Assembly (NCBI RefSeq): GCF_001429185.1
Contig: NZ_LMIW01000008.1
Coordinates: 310,001 to 374,000, forward strand
Source of the DNA: Terrabacter sp. Root85
GTDB taxonomy: Bacteria > Actinomycetota > Actinomycetes > Actinomycetales > Dermatophilaceae
Reading direction: 5' to 3'
Length of the DNA stretch: 64,000 nucleotides
The notes under the pieces are model-generated. The model did not search any database. It was not told the DNA's origin and saw only the letters and a list, made by a program, of their open reading frames with translations. The translations under genes were made by a program, and so were the position numbers. Every line of letters starts with the position of its first letter. The first letter of the stretch is position 1. Of this stretch, positions 1 to 9,493 are shown piece by piece.

Positions 1-345
1 TACGACTTCCACGTCAACGAGACCGACGACCTCACGGCCCGCCTGCGCGAGCTCATGGAGCGCTACTCGGTGTTCCCGTACCTCGACGGCACGCACATGC
101 AGTGCCACTTCGGTCACCTCGACGGCTACAGCTCGGCGTACTACACGTACATGTGGTCGCTCGTGATCGCCAAGGACATGTTCTCGGCCTTCGACAAGGG
201 CGACCTCTTCGACCCCGAGGTCGCCGGCGCCTACCGGGACAAGGTCCTCGCGCAGGGCGGGCGACGCGACGCGGCCGACCTCGTCGAGGACTTCCTCGGC
301 CGTCCCTACACGTTCGACGCGTATGCCGCGTGGCTCGCGGAGTGA
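1..345 (+). CDS. M3-family metallo-oligopeptidase, C-terminal part
   Basis: The reading frame is open from base 1, so this is the 3' end of a gene that starts upstream of the window. The visible 114 residues match the C-terminus of thimet/oligopeptidase A type zinc peptidases (M3), with the conserved block FGHLDGYSSAYYTYMWSLV followed by a helix ending in FLGRPYTFDAYAAWL. These enzymes cleave short peptides in the cytoplasm. The HExxH zinc site would lie upstream and cannot be seen. The stop overlaps the GTG of the next gene (GTGA), which suggests a shared transcript. Confidence 0.88.
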   Translation, partial: YDFHVNETDDLTARLRELMERYSVFPYLDGTHMQCHFGHLDGYSSAYYTYMWSLVIAKDMFSAFDKGDLFDPEVAGAYRDKVLAQGGRRDAADLVEDFLGRPYTFDAYAAWLAE

Positions 346-1199
346 CCGCGGCGCGGCCTGACGGCCTGCTCGTCACGGCGCTGACCGTCTACCCCGTCAA
401 GTCGCTCGCCGGGGTCCCGGTCGACGAGGCGGTCGTCGAGGCCCGCGGGCTGCACGGCGACCGGCGCTGGGCGGTCGTCGATCCGGAGGGCACCAAGGTC
501 ACGGCGCGCGAGGAGCACGTGCTCCTCGGCCTGAGGGCCGAGCCGCTCGACGGCGGGGGAGTGCGCCTCGTCGCACCCGGCGCGGACGCGCTCGAGCTCG
601 GCCCGCCACGGGGAGCTGCGCCGGTTCCCGTCGCGTTCTCCGGGCAGGACCACGCGCTCCCCGCCGGCGCCGACGCCGATGCGTGGCTGACCGCCCGGGT
701 CGGACGCCCGCTCCGGCTCGTGTGGCAGGACGACGAGACGCACCGGCCCATCCGTCCGGACATGGGTGGCGCCGATGGCGACCGCAACTCGCTCTCCGAC
801 GCCGCACCCCTCCACGTCACGTCGGAGTCGTCCCTCGCGCGCCTCAACGACTGGCTGCTCGAGACGGCGGCCGAGCGTGGCGAGGGGCCGCGAGATCCCT
901 TGGGGCACGACCGGTTTCGGCCCAACGTCGTCGTCTCCGGGAGCGACCCGTTCGCCGAGGACGCCTGGACGACGGTCCGCGTCGGGGACGTGCCGTTCCG
1001 GGCGACGATGGTGTGCGACCGCTGCGTCATGACGACGGTCGACCGCGGCGACCTGCGCACCGGCAAGGAGCCGATCCGCACCCTCGCCCGACACCGGAAG
1101 TGGGACGGTGCCACGTGGTTCGGCATCCGACTCACGCCGGAGCTGCCCCTTGCCGACGGTGCCGTGCTGCGGGTCGGCGACCCCGTCGAGCCGGCCTGA
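342..1199 (+). CDS. MOSC-domain protein (YcbX-like)
   Basis: A 285-residue protein. Residues about 8-115 form the MOSC N-terminal beta-barrel (starts LTVYPVKSLAGV) and the rest is the MOSC domain with the conserved cysteine motif VCDRCVMTTVD near residue 225. The family handles sulfur or N-hydroxylated substrates together with molybdenum cofactor; YcbX of E. coli reduces N-hydroxylated base analogues. The exact substrate here is unknown. The GTG start at 342 was chosen because it overlaps the preceding stop (GTGA) and leads directly into the domain. Confidence 0.85.
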   Translation: MTAARPDGLLVTALTVYPVKSLAGVPVDEAVVEARGLHGDRRWAVVDPEGTKVTAREEHVLLGLRAEPLDGGGVRLVAPGADALELGPPRGAAPVPVAFSGQDHALPAGADADAWLTARVGRPLRLVWQDDETHRPIRPDMGGADGDRNSLSDAAPLHVTSESSLARLNDWLLETAAERGEGPRDPLGHDRFRPNVVVSGSDPFAEDAWTTVRVGDVPFRATMVCDRCVMTTVDRGDLRTGKEPIRTLARHRKWDGATWFGIRLTPELPLADGAVLRVGDPVEPA

Positions 1200-1247
1200 C
1201 CGAGCTGGGCCGAGCCGAGCCGAGGGGCGTGGCGAGAGATCGGCTGC

Positions 1248-1294
1248 GAGATCGCGCGGCTGGGGCACGTCAGCCACCCGACCTGCGCGATCTC
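1248..1294. terminator. Inverted repeat between convergent genes
   Basis: GAGATCGCGC (1248-1257) pairs perfectly with GCGCGATCTC (1285-1294) around a 27-nt loop that contains further complementary pieces (GGCTGG with CCACCC is partial). It sits between the MOSC gene and the convergent reductase gene, so a bidirectional terminator is likely. No T-run is visible. Confidence 0.5.
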
Positions 1295-1321
1295 ACGCAC
1301 GACGAGCCGGGGCGCGAGGCG

Positions 1322-2239
1322 TCAGGTGAGTCGGGACAGGACCTCGCGCAGGTCGGTGAGGCCGCGTGCCTCCTCAGGGCTGAGGGCCGCCAGCGGCGTG
1401 GACGACAGCCGGCGATAGACCGCGGCCATCCCCTCGAAGAGCTCGGGCGAGACGCCGGCCGAGCGCTGGGTGGCCGCGATGCTCTCCATCTCGTCGACGA
1501 AGCGCCCGCTCTTGGCCGCAGCCACGGCGACCCGTCGGGCGGCGCCCTCGACCTGGGCGGGGAGCTCCTCGGCGAGGTCGTCGAGGACCGGCGCGAGCAC
1601 CCCGAGCGCCTCGGCCGTCTGGAGGGCCTGCGCCCAGACGGCCGTCGTGCCCTTGTAGACGGACGCCGTGCACATCTTCACGGCCGAGGCCTGGCCGACG
1701 CGGTCGCCGACGATGCGCCGTCGCAGCCCGACGGCCGGGACCCGAGCCACCTCGGCCGCGCGGGCGCCGGAGAGGTAGAGCATCGTGTCGCCGTCCGGCT
1801 CCGGCGGACCGCCGCTGACGGACCCGTCGACGAGGTCGAGGCCCTCGGCGGCCGCCCGGCCCGCGAGGCCGGAGACCCGGTCGGGCGACACGGCGTTGGC
1901 GTCGAGGATCAGCGGTGTCGAACCGGTCGCCCCGGCCGCGTCGATGACCGATCGGAGCACTGCGTCGGCAGCTCCGGGAGGGCAGATGCTGACGACGAGG
2001 TCGACAGCGGCCACGACGGCCTCGAGGTCGGGCAGCAGCTCGAGCCCGCGGGCCAGGGCGGCCGTGCGGTCGCTGCGTCCCCGCACGGTCGCGACGACCC
2101 GGGTGCCGCCGGCCGCCCACGCGCGCCCCAGGGCCGCCCCCATGGCTCCCGGGGAGACGATGGCGATGGTCCGGACGGCGCGGGCTCCCGGCTGGAGCTC
2201 GGCCGTCGGGGAGGGTGCGCGCGCCGGCCCGACGCTCAC
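1322..2239 (-). CDS. NAD(P)-binding 6-phosphogluconate/hydroxyisobutyrate dehydrogenase-like protein
   Basis: A 305-residue protein. A Rossmann fold near residues 22-45 shows the nucleotide-binding motif GAMGAALG, and the C-terminal half looks like the DUF1932 helical domain found in this subgroup, with KMCTASVYKG where beta-hydroxyacid dehydrogenases place their catalytic lysine. Substrate cannot be told from sequence. The GTG start at 2239 overlaps the stop of the upstream acyltransferase gene (GTGA), so the two are probably co-translated. About 20 residues precede the first beta strand, so a later start is possible. Confidence 0.78.
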   Translation of the reverse strand: MSVGPARAPSPTAELQPGARAVRTIAIVSPGAMGAALGRAWAAGGTRVVATVRGRSDRTAALARGLELLPDLEAVVAAVDLVVSICPPGAADAVLRSVIDAAGATGSTPLILDANAVSPDRVSGLAGRAAAEGLDLVDGSVSGGPPEPDGDTMLYLSGARAAEVARVPAVGLRRRIVGDRVGQASAVKMCTASVYKGTTAVWAQALQTAEALGVLAPVLDDLAEELPAQVEGAARRVAVAAAKSGRFVDEMESIAATQRSAGVSPELFEGMAAVYRRLSSTPLAALSPEEARGLTDLREVLSRLT

Positions 2240-4227
2240 GGGATCGGGAGCTCCTTGAGCACGACCGCCTTGCCGGTGCTGCGCTGCGACAGGTCGGCCA
2301 TGGCCTGGCGCACCGTCTTGGAGAAGAGGTGCGCACCCTTGATCGTCGGGTGGATGCGGTCGGACTGGACCTGCTCGGGGTGGGCCCGGATGGCGTCGGC
2401 CCAGTCGGCCACGATGACGTTGGGCCGCCCGCGGGCGATGAGGTCGAGCGTCGCGTTGTCGGTGTCGACGCGGGCGAACGGTCCCATGATGTTGACGAGC
2501 ACGACCATGCGGCCCGGGCCGAGCACGTCGAGCACCTGCTTGACGCGGTCCTCGTCGACGCCGGCGTTGGTGCCGAAGGCGAGGATGATCGCGCGCCGGT
2601 TGCCGTCACCGCGCGCGGAGACCTCGGCGAGACCGTCGGACCAGCGACGGTTGGACTTCGCGTCGATGCGGATGCCCGGGAAGTAGTAGCGCAGCGCCTG
2701 GAGGCTGCCGACCATGATCGAGTCGCCGTACGCGTCGATCTCGGGCCCGGAGGGCATCGTGAACGAAGCCTGGGCCGCGGACGCCGCTCCCGACGAGGAC
2801 GGGCTCGCACCGGTCGTCGCGACGGGATGCGACACCGCCGAACCGGGCGCCGTGGTCGCGGGGGAGTGGCTCGCCATGCCGTCGGCGGCCGCCTCGTTGG
2901 CGGCGAGCATGCGCGCGGTCTCGCTCTGGTCGGGGGCGGTGAGCACGATGACCGCCGTCACGACGGCCAGGGCGGCGACGCCCGCGCCGACGACCTGCTT
3001 GGTGCGTCGGGTCAGGCCCGAGACGTGCCCGCGCAGCCGCGTCGCCACGCCCCGGAAGCCGAGGGTGCGGAACGGCGTCTCGACGAAGCGGAACGTGAGG
3101 TCGGCGAGTGCGAACGTCACGAGCACGCACCACAGCCGCGTCAGCAGGTGCGACGTGGTGCCGGGCGCAGACGGGTTGTCGAGCGCCACGAGCAGGATGA
3201 CGGGCCAGTGCCAGAGGTAGATGGAGTAGGACCGGGCGCCCACCCAGCCCGCGACCGGGTGCCGCATGACCCGCTGCACGCCGGTGACCCGGTCGGGGCG
3301 TCGCTCGATGACACCCATGACGAGGACCGCCGTCGCGAGCGACGCGAGCACGATCCCGCCGCGGAAGGTCACCGTGGACTGCTCGTCGAGGAGGACCATC
3401 TCGGCGAGCAGGACCACGAGGGCCAGCGGGACGGCATACGACCCGAAGCGACCCCACCGCGATGGCGCCACCCACAGCGCGAGCTGCGGGCTGGCCCAGG
3501 CGAAGGCGAGGGCGGCGCCGGCCATCAGCCCCACGACGTGGGTGTCGGTGCCGTAGTAGACGCGCGTGGCGTCGGTGCCCGGCGTGAAGAGCAGCGCCAT
3601 GAGCAGTGACGAGCCCACCCCGACGGCCACCGCCACCCCGACGCGAACCCGGCTCGACACCGCGAGCAGGGCGAGGGTCACGAGCGGCCAGAGCAGGTAG
3701 AACTGCTCCTCGACCGCGAGCGACCAGAAGTTCATGAACAGCTGCGGCGCGGTCTGGTCGAAGTAGCTCGTGCCGGCCGTGATCTCGGTCCAGTTCGTCG
3801 AGAAGGTCAGGGCCCCGACGATCTGCCGGGCGATGTCGACGAGGAGGTCCTGGCTGACGGCCCGTGCAATGAGCACGCTCGTCACGACGCAGAGGACCAG
3901 GGCGGGCACGAGCCGGCGCGCTCGCCGCACCCAGAACTGCGAGAGCGCGATCCGGCCGGTGCGGTGGTGCTCGCGGACGAGCAGCGTCGTGATGAGGAAG
4001 CCCGAGACGACGAAGAAGACGTCGACGCCGAGGAAGCCGCCGGGCAGCCACGAGGCGTTGAGGTGGTAGACGAGGACCCCGACGATGGCGAGGGCCCGCA
4101 GCCCGTCCAGGCCCTCGATCCGAGCCGGGCGTCCCGACGGCGCACGCCCCGATCGGGGGGTGGCCCCCGTGGCCGTGTCGGCGGTCTGACCCGTGTCAGC
4201 CGCCCGTGAAATCGCCGACGTCGTCAC
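2236..4227 (-). CDS. Acyltransferase 3 family protein with C-terminal SGNH domain (OafA/OafB type)
   Basis: About 663 residues. The N-terminal part (residues about 35-390) has some ten membrane segments and the acyltransferase 3 signature GLDGLRALAIVGVLVYH with RxxR-type RRARRLVPAL. A linker rich in Ala, Ser and Thr leads to an extracytoplasmic SGNH hydrolase-like domain from about residue 480 (YGDSIMVGSL block, then DRIHPTIKGA containing the D-x-x-H pair). Such enzymes O-acetylate cell-wall polymers or surface glycans. I chose the GTG at 4227 because a good Shine-Dalgarno GGAAGGAG lies just upstream; longer starts would run into the divergent acyP gene. Confidence 0.85.
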   Translation of the reverse strand: MTTSAISRAADTGQTADTATGATPRSGRAPSGRPARIEGLDGLRALAIVGVLVYHLNASWLPGGFLGVDVFFVVSGFLITTLLVREHHRTGRIALSQFWVRRARRLVPALVLCVVTSVLIARAVSQDLLVDIARQIVGALTFSTNWTEITAGTSYFDQTAPQLFMNFWSLAVEEQFYLLWPLVTLALLAVSSRVRVGVAVAVGVGSSLLMALLFTPGTDATRVYYGTDTHVVGLMAGAALAFAWASPQLALWVAPSRWGRFGSYAVPLALVVLLAEMVLLDEQSTVTFRGGIVLASLATAVLVMGVIERRPDRVTGVQRVMRHPVAGWVGARSYSIYLWHWPVILLVALDNPSAPGTTSHLLTRLWCVLVTFALADLTFRFVETPFRTLGFRGVATRLRGHVSGLTRRTKQVVGAGVAALAVVTAVIVLTAPDQSETARMLAANEAAADGMASHSPATTAPGSAVSHPVATTGASPSSSGAASAAQASFTMPSGPEIDAYGDSIMVGSLQALRYYFPGIRIDAKSNRRWSDGLAEVSARGDGNRRAIILAFGTNAGVDEDRVKQVLDVLGPGRMVVLVNIMGPFARVDTDNATLDLIARGRPNVIVADWADAIRAHPEQVQSDRIHPTIKGAHLFSKTVRQAMADLSQRSTGKAVVLKELPIP

Positions 4228-4358
4228 GTCGCTCCTTCCGTGGGCCGCGGTGAGTGGAGTCACCGCCGTGCCTGATGTGAGCATAGGTACGCGTGGGGCT
4301 CCCGTTGCGGCGCCACGCGGCATACCGTGTCGGGGTGGGTGTCGAGCAGGAGGCCGAG

Positions 4359-4652
4359 GTGACCGGCGCGCCGGTCCGCGTGACGCTGTTCGTGCGCGGG
4401 GAGGTGCAGGGCGTCGGCTTCCGCTGGTGGACGCGCGCCCGCGCGCTCGAGCTCGGTCTGGCAGGGCACGCCCGCAACACCGCCGACGGTCGGGTCGAGA
4501 TCGTCGCCCAGGGGCGACGCGCGGCCGTCGACGCGCTCGAGGCGCTGCTGCGCGAGACCCCGTCGACGACCCGGCGCCCGGGACACGTCGAGAGCGTCGT
4601 CGTGCAGCAGGGCGTTCCGAGGGACGGAATCTCCGGGTTCGTCGAGCGCTGA
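4359..4652 (+). CDS. acyP: Acylphosphatase
   Basis: 97 residues, the usual family size. It has the conserved phosphate-binding loop GEVQGVGFRWW, whose Arg binds acyl phosphate, and NTADGRVEIVAQG with the catalytic Asn. It hydrolyses carboxyl-phosphate bonds in small acyl phosphates. The GTG at 4359 is preceded by AGGAGG with a 5-nt spacer; an upstream start (4293 or 4335) would add residues without homology. It is divergent from the acyltransferase gene. Confidence 0.9.
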   Translation: MTGAPVRVTLFVRGEVQGVGFRWWTRARALELGLAGHARNTADGRVEIVAQGRRAAVDALEALLRETPSTTRRPGHVESVVVQQGVPRDGISGFVER

Positions 4653-4670
4653 CCCGCCTAGGCTGACCGG

Positions 4671-4973
4671 GTGAGCGACGTGCCCGAGGTCCCCGCCGAG
4701 CTCGCTCGGCTGCGCAGCAGCATCGACAACATCGACGCCGCGCTCGTCCACCTGCTCGCGGAGCGCTTCAAGTGCACCCAGCAGGTCGGCCGGCTCAAGG
4801 CCGAGGAGCACCTACCCGCGGCAGACCCGCAGCGCGAGGAGCGCCAGATCGCGCGGCTGCGGGCGCTCGCCGACAGCGCCGGCCTCGACCCGGTGTTCGC
4901 CGAGGCGTTCCTGGGCTTCATCATCGCCGAGGTCATCCACCACCACGAGCGCATCGCCAACGGCGACTCGTAG
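4671..4973 (+). CDS. Chorismate mutase (AroQ class)
   Basis: 100 residues, all helical, of the AroQ fold. LRSSIDNIDAALVHLLAERF carries the active-site Arg and the family Asp-Asn-Ile-Asp pattern, followed by GRLKAEEHLPAADPQREE with the catalytic Lys and the downstream Arg/Glu. It converts chorismate to prephenate for Phe/Tyr synthesis. The protein resembles the stand-alone actinobacterial enzymes that are activated by partnering with DAHP synthase; that partner is not in this window. GTG start. Confidence 0.88.
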   Translation: MSDVPEVPAELARLRSSIDNIDAALVHLLAERFKCTQQVGRLKAEEHLPAADPQREERQIARLRALADSAGLDPVFAEAFLGFIIAEVIHHHERIANGDS

Positions 4974-5010
4974 CCGTCGTGCCGGAGGGCGCCGCGCCGG
5001 GCCGGTGCCC

Positions 5011-5661
5011 TCAGTAGAGGGTCGCGTCCTGGCGCTTGTCGAGGGCCGCGTCATAGGCCGCGGCCTCGTCGTCGGAGGCGAACCCGCCGGCCTCACGCGT
5101 CATCGCCCCCGCCGTCGGCAGGGTCTTCGGGTCCACCCGTGACGCGCTGTCCCACAGGCGGCTTCGCTTGATCGCACGCGCGCACTGGAAGTAGACGCGC
5201 TCGACGGCCACGACGAGCACCGAGGCCGGCAGCACGCCCTTGACCTCGTGGCGGGCCAGCTCGTCCGGGTCCGTCGAGACGACGGCGGTGCCGCGCACAC
5301 GAAGCTCCTCGCCGAGGCCCGGCACGAGGAAGATCAGGCCCACCCGCGGGTCGGCGAGGACGTTGCGCAGGGTGTCGAGGCGGTGGTTGCCGCGGCGGTC
5401 GGGGATGACGAGCGTGCGCTCGTCGCGCACGACGACGAAGCCGGGACGGTCGCCCCGCGGCGACTGGTCGAGGCCGCCGTCGCCGACCGTGGCCACGACG
5501 ACGAAGGGTGCCGCGTCGATGATCCGCGCCTGGCTCGGCGTGATGGTCGCCGACTCCTTGGCGAGGCTGTTGGCCGCCGGCGCCGCGGGGTAGACCTCGA
5601 GCAGCCGTTCGAGGGTCGTGACCGTGTGTTCGTCGTGCGCTGCGCGCTCCTCGGCATCCAC
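5011..5661 (-). CDS. Pyridoxamine 5'-phosphate oxidase-family FMN-binding protein
   Basis: A 216-residue protein of the PPOX split-barrel type. Residues 60-140 contain the flavin-binding core (DQSPRGDRPGFV, then DRRGNHRLDTLRNVLADPRVGLIFLVPG). The C-terminal segment with CARAIKRSRLWD resembles the MSMEG_1061-type subgroup of actinobacterial flavoproteins. Redox substrate unknown. The GTG at 5661 was chosen as the first plausible start; it is convergent with chorismate mutase and divergent from smc. Confidence 0.8.
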   Translation of the reverse strand: MDAEERAAHDEHTVTTLERLLEVYPAAPAANSLAKESATITPSQARIIDAAPFVVVATVGDGGLDQSPRGDRPGFVVVRDERTLVIPDRRGNHRLDTLRNVLADPRVGLIFLVPGLGEELRVRGTAVVSTDPDELARHEVKGVLPASVLVVAVERVYFQCARAIKRSRLWDSASRVDPKTLPTAGAMTREAGGFASDDEAAAYDAALDKRQDATLY

Positions 5662-5780
5662 CCGACCACGGTATGCCGTCCGTCCCAGCACGCGCAGGCG
5701 CTCACCTCCCCGGAGCACGGCCCCACGACTAGTACGCTGACCGGGATCGCTGGCTGGCTGGACAAAGGATTTCTCGGGTC

Positions 5781-8700
5781 GTGTACGTCAAGAGCCTCAC
5801 CCTGAAGGGCTTCAAGTCCTTCGCCTCGGCGACCCACCTGCGTCTCGAGCCCGGCATCACCTGCATCGTCGGCCCCAACGGCTCCGGCAAGAGCAACGTC
5901 GTCGACGCGCTCGCCTGGGTCATGGGAGAGCAGGGCGCCAAGTCGCTGCGCGGCGGCAAGATGGAGGACGTCATCTTCGCCGGCACGTCCGGCCGGGCGC
6001 CGCTCGGTCGCGCCGAGGTGGCCCTCACCATCGACAACACCGACGGCGCGCTCCCGATCGACTACACCGAGGTGACGATCGCCCGCACGATGTTCCGCAA
6101 CGGTGGCTCGGAGTACGCCATCAACGGCACCCCGTGCCGCCTGCTCGACGTGCAGGAGCTGCTCTCCGACAGCGGCATCGGCCGCGAGATGCACGTCATC
6201 GTCGGCCAGGGCCAGCTCGACACCGTGCTGCGCGCGACCCCCGAGGAGCGCCGCGGGTTCATCGAGGAGGCCGCGGGCGTCCTCAAGCACCGCAAGCGCA
6301 AGGAGCGCGCGCTCCGCAAGCTCGACTCGATGGAGGCCAACCTCACCCGGGTCCAGGACCTCACCGGTGAGATCCGCCGGCAGCTCGGTCCGCTCGGGCG
6401 CCAGGCCGAGACCGCGCGCAGGGCGGCCGTCATCCAGACGGACGCCCGCGACGCGCGCCTGCGCCTCGTCGCCGACGACCTCGTCCAGCTGACGTCGACC
6501 CTCGAGCAGGAGGTCGCCGACGAGTCCGCCCTCATCGAGCGTCGCTCCGAGGTCGAGGCGTCCATCGGCGACCTCGGCCACCGGCTCTCCACCCTCGAGG
6601 AGGCCGCCGAGGCCGCTCGTCCGGCCCTGACCCGGGCCCAGGACGAGTACGTCTCGCTCGGCCGGCTCGTCGAGCGGATGGCCTCGACCCGGTCCCTCGC
6701 CGCCGAGCGCGTGCGCCTGCTGAGCGAGGACGACGGGCCAGAGGCCCCCGGCCAGAGCCGCGACCCCGAGCAGCTGCGCGCCCAGGCCGCCGACGTCCGC
6801 GAGCAGGAGGCGTTCCTCCTCGAGGAGATCGCCGAGGCCAAGGCCGCCCTCGAGAACGCCGTCCTGACCCGCACCGAGGCCGAGCACGGTCACGCCGAGG
6901 AGACCACCCGCCTGCAGCGCGAGGCCCGAGCCGCGGCGGACCGTCGCGAGGGCCTGGCCAAGCTCGGCGGCCAGGTCGGCGCCAAGGCCTCGCGCATCGA
7001 GGCCCGCGAGGCCGAGGTTGGACGCCTGCGCGGCACCATCGAGGCCGCCCAGGCCCGCGCCGCCGAGGCCGAGCACGAGTTCTCCCGTCTCGAGTCCAGC
7101 GTCGCCCAGGACGAGGAGGGTGAGGAGGGGCTCGACACGGCCTACGAGGAGGCTGCCGCGCGCCTCGACGCCGCCGAGGCCGAGCTCGCCCGCTGGAAGG
7201 AGGCCGAGGCGACCGCCGAGCGTGCCCGCACCACGGCCGCCGCCCGGGTCGAGGCCCTCGGTCTCAGCCTGAGCCGCAAGGACGGCGCCGCGGCGCTCCT
7301 CGCCGCCGCCGACGAGGGCCATCGCATCCTCGGCTCGGTCGCCTCCCTCGTCACCGTCGAGCCGGGCCTCGAGAACGCCGTCGCCGCCGCCCTCGGGACG
7401 GCCGCCGAGGCCTTGGCCGTCGGGTCGCTCGACGCCGCCGCCGCGGCCCTCGACGCGCTGCGCGACGGCGACAACGGCCGGGCCAGCCTTCTCGTCGCGG
7501 AGTCCGCGACCCGCGTCGACCCCGCGTCATGGCCGGCTCTGACGGGCGATGCCCGCTGGGTCCGCGACGTCGTCGAGTGCCCCGACTCCGTGCGTCCGGC
7601 CGTGGAGCAGGTGCTCGAGCGCGTCGCCCTCGTGCCCGACGGCGCGGCCGCCCGCACGCTCGTCCGCAGCCACCCCGGAGTCACGGCCGTGACCCGCGGC
7701 GGCGACGTCTACGCCCCCGGTGCGGTCCGCGGTGGCAGCACGACGGCGCCCAGCCTGCTCGAGCTGCAGGCCGCGTTCGACGACGCCCAGGACGCGATGG
7801 CGCGGGCCACCCGGGAGGGCGAGGAGGCCCGCTTCCGCGTCTCGGGCGCCGACGCCACGCGCGCCGAGCTCGCCGACGCCGTCGAGGCCGCGCTCGAGCG
7901 CCTCAACGAGAGCGACGCCCGGATGGCGGCGATCGCCGAGAAGCTCGGCTCGCTCGGCCAGACCCTGCGGGCTGCGCGCTCCGAGGTGGAGCGCACCGAG
8001 AAGGCGATCGCGGACGCCACCGCGGCCCTCGAGGCCGACCAGACCGAGCACGCCGCCCTTCTCGAGCGGCTCGAGGCGGCGAGCGGTGAGGGCGACTTCG
8101 CCGACGAGCCGTCGACCGAGGAGCGCGACCGCCTCGAGGCCGTGGCCCGCGAGGCCCGTGCCGCCGAGACCGAGCTGCGTCTGGCGCTGCGCACCCGCGA
8201 GGAGCGTGCGCGCGCCCTCAAGGACCGCGCCGACGCGCTCGAGCGCGGCGCCCGCCACGAGGAGGAGGCCCGTCAGCGCCTCGCCGAGAAGCGGGCCCGA
8301 CGCCAGCGCGAGGCCGCCGTGGCCGGGGCCGTCCGCACGGCCGCGGCCTGGGCGCACGAGCTGCTCGCCGAGTCGGCCGAGCAGGCGGGTCGCGCCCGCG
8401 CTGCCGGGGAGGCCGAGCGCACCGAGCGGGACGCCGAGCTCGCCGTCGTGCGCCGTGACATCGCGACCCTGCAGGCCGAGCTGCGCGAGCTCACCGACAC
8501 GGTCCACCGCGACGAGGTCGCCCGCACCCAGCAGCGGCTGCGCATCGAGCAGCTCGAGACGAAGGCCGTCGAGGAGCTCGGCATCTCGCCGTCCGACCTC
8601 GTGGAGGAGTACGGCCCGCACCAGCTCGTCCCGGCCGTGCCCGACCCCGACGCCGATCCGGACGCGCCCCAGCCCGATCCGGTCCCGTTCGTCCGCGAGG

Positions 8701-9359
8701 CGCAGGAGAAGCGGCTGCGCCAGGCCGAGCGCAAGCTGAACGCCCTGGGTCGCATCAACCCGCTCGCGCTCGAGGAGTTCACGGCGCTCGAGGAGCGGCA
8801 CAAGTTCCTCACCGAGCAGCTCGAGGACCTCAAGAACTCCAAGCGTGACCTGCTCGACATCGTCAAGGAGGTCGACGAGCGCGTCGAGCGCGTCTTCGCC
8901 GAGGCCTTCGAGGACACCGCGGTCCAGTTCGAGCGCGTCTTCCAGCGACTCTTCCCGGGTGGCGAAGGGCGTCTCGTCCTCACCGACCCGTCCAACATGC
9001 TGACGACGGGTCTCGAGGTCGAGGCTCGCCCGCCCGGCAAGAAGATCAAGCGGCTCTCGCTGCTCTCCGGTGGCGAGCGCTCGCTCGTGGCCGTGGCGCT
9101 GCTCGTCGCCATCTTCAAGGCCCGGCCCTCGCCCTTCTACATCATGGACGAGGTCGAGGCCGCCCTCGACGACGCCAACCTCGGCCGCCTCATCACCCTC
9201 TTCGAGGAGCTGCGCGACAGCTCGCAGCTCATCGTCATCACCCACCAGAAGAAGACGATGGAGATCGCCGACGCCCTGTACGGCGTCAGCATGCGCGGCG
9301 ACGGCGTCACGACCGTCGTGTCGCAGCGACTGCGCGACGTGGCCGACCGAACCGCCTGA
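5781..9359 (+). CDS. smc: Chromosome segregation protein SMC
   Basis: 1192 residues, full length. Walker A GPNGSGKS is at residues 31-38, followed by the Q-loop region. Two very long Glu/Arg/Ala-rich coiled coils flank a hinge near residues 500-650. The C-terminal head shows the signature LSLLSGGERSL and Walker B FYIMDEVEAALDD. SMC dimers with ScpA/ScpB compact and segregate the chromosome. The GTG start gives the canonical YVKSLTLKGFKSF N-terminus. A TACGCT -10-like hexamer lies at 5733-5738. The gene is followed by ftsY, as usual in actinobacteria. Confidence 0.97.
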   Translation: MYVKSLTLKGFKSFASATHLRLEPGITCIVGPNGSGKSNVVDALAWVMGEQGAKSLRGGKMEDVIFAGTSGRAPLGRAEVALTIDNTDGALPIDYTEVTIARTMFRNGGSEYAINGTPCRLLDVQELLSDSGIGREMHVIVGQGQLDTVLRATPEERRGFIEEAAGVLKHRKRKERALRKLDSMEANLTRVQDLTGEIRRQLGPLGRQAETARRAAVIQTDARDARLRLVADDLVQLTSTLEQEVADESALIERRSEVEASIGDLGHRLSTLEEAAEAARPALTRAQDEYVSLGRLVERMASTRSLAAERVRLLSEDDGPEAPGQSRDPEQLRAQAADVREQEAFLLEEIAEAKAALENAVLTRTEAEHGHAEETTRLQREARAAADRREGLAKLGGQVGAKASRIEAREAEVGRLRGTIEAAQARAAEAEHEFSRLESSVAQDEEGEEGLDTAYEEAAARLDAAEAELARWKEAEATAERARTTAAARVEALGLSLSRKDGAAALLAAADEGHRILGSVASLVTVEPGLENAVAAALGTAAEALAVGSLDAAAAALDALRDGDNGRASLLVAESATRVDPASWPALTGDARWVRDVVECPDSVRPAVEQVLERVALVPDGAAARTLVRSHPGVTAVTRGGDVYAPGAVRGGSTTAPSLLELQAAFDDAQDAMARATREGEEARFRVSGADATRAELADAVEAALERLNESDARMAAIAEKLGSLGQTLRAARSEVERTEKAIADATAALEADQTEHAALLERLEAASGEGDFADEPSTEERDRLEAVAREARAAETELRLALRTREERARALKDRADALERGARHEEEARQRLAEKRARRQREAAVAGAVRTAAAWAHELLAESAEQAGRARAAGEAERTERDAELAVVRRDIATLQAELRELTDTVHRDEVARTQQRLRIEQLETKAVEELGISPSDLVEEYGPHQLVPAVPDPDADPDAPQPDPVPFVREAQEKRLRQAERKLNALGRINPLALEEFTALEERHKFLTEQLEDLKNSKRDLLDIVKEVDERVERVFAEAFEDTAVQFERVFQRLFPGGEGRLVLTDPSNMLTTGLEVEARPPGKKIKRLSLLSGGERSLVAVALLVAIFKARPSPFYIMDEVEAALDDANLGRLITLFEELRDSSQLIVITHQKKTMEIADALYGVSMRGDGVTTVVSQRLRDVADRTA

Positions 9360-9432
9360 CGACACGGCATACGCCCTCCGTCCGCGCGCCCTCCGGGCCG
9401 CGGGGCGGGGGAGTGCGCGTCGGCGCCTCGGG

Positions 9433-9460
9433 TTGCGAAATCGTCACTCCGTGCTATTTG
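9433..9460 (+). promoter_or_regulatory. Putative sigma-70-type promoter
   Basis: TTGCGA (9433-9438) and TATTTG (9455-9460) are separated by 16 nt, in a locally AT-rich stretch after smc. It would drive the small membrane ORF at 9494 and possibly ftsY. Two GTCACATG repeats follow between the promoter and that ORF. Confidence 0.45.
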
Positions 9461-9493
9461 CATCACACGGGTCACATGCGTCACTCTTGTCAC

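Noticed and set aside
2686-4051. Long open frames opposite or out of phase with known genes (for example opposite the acyltransferase, smc and the histidine kinase)
   Set aside because: They encode Arg/Gly/Pro/Ala-rich low-complexity protein, the normal shadow of high-GC coding sequence.
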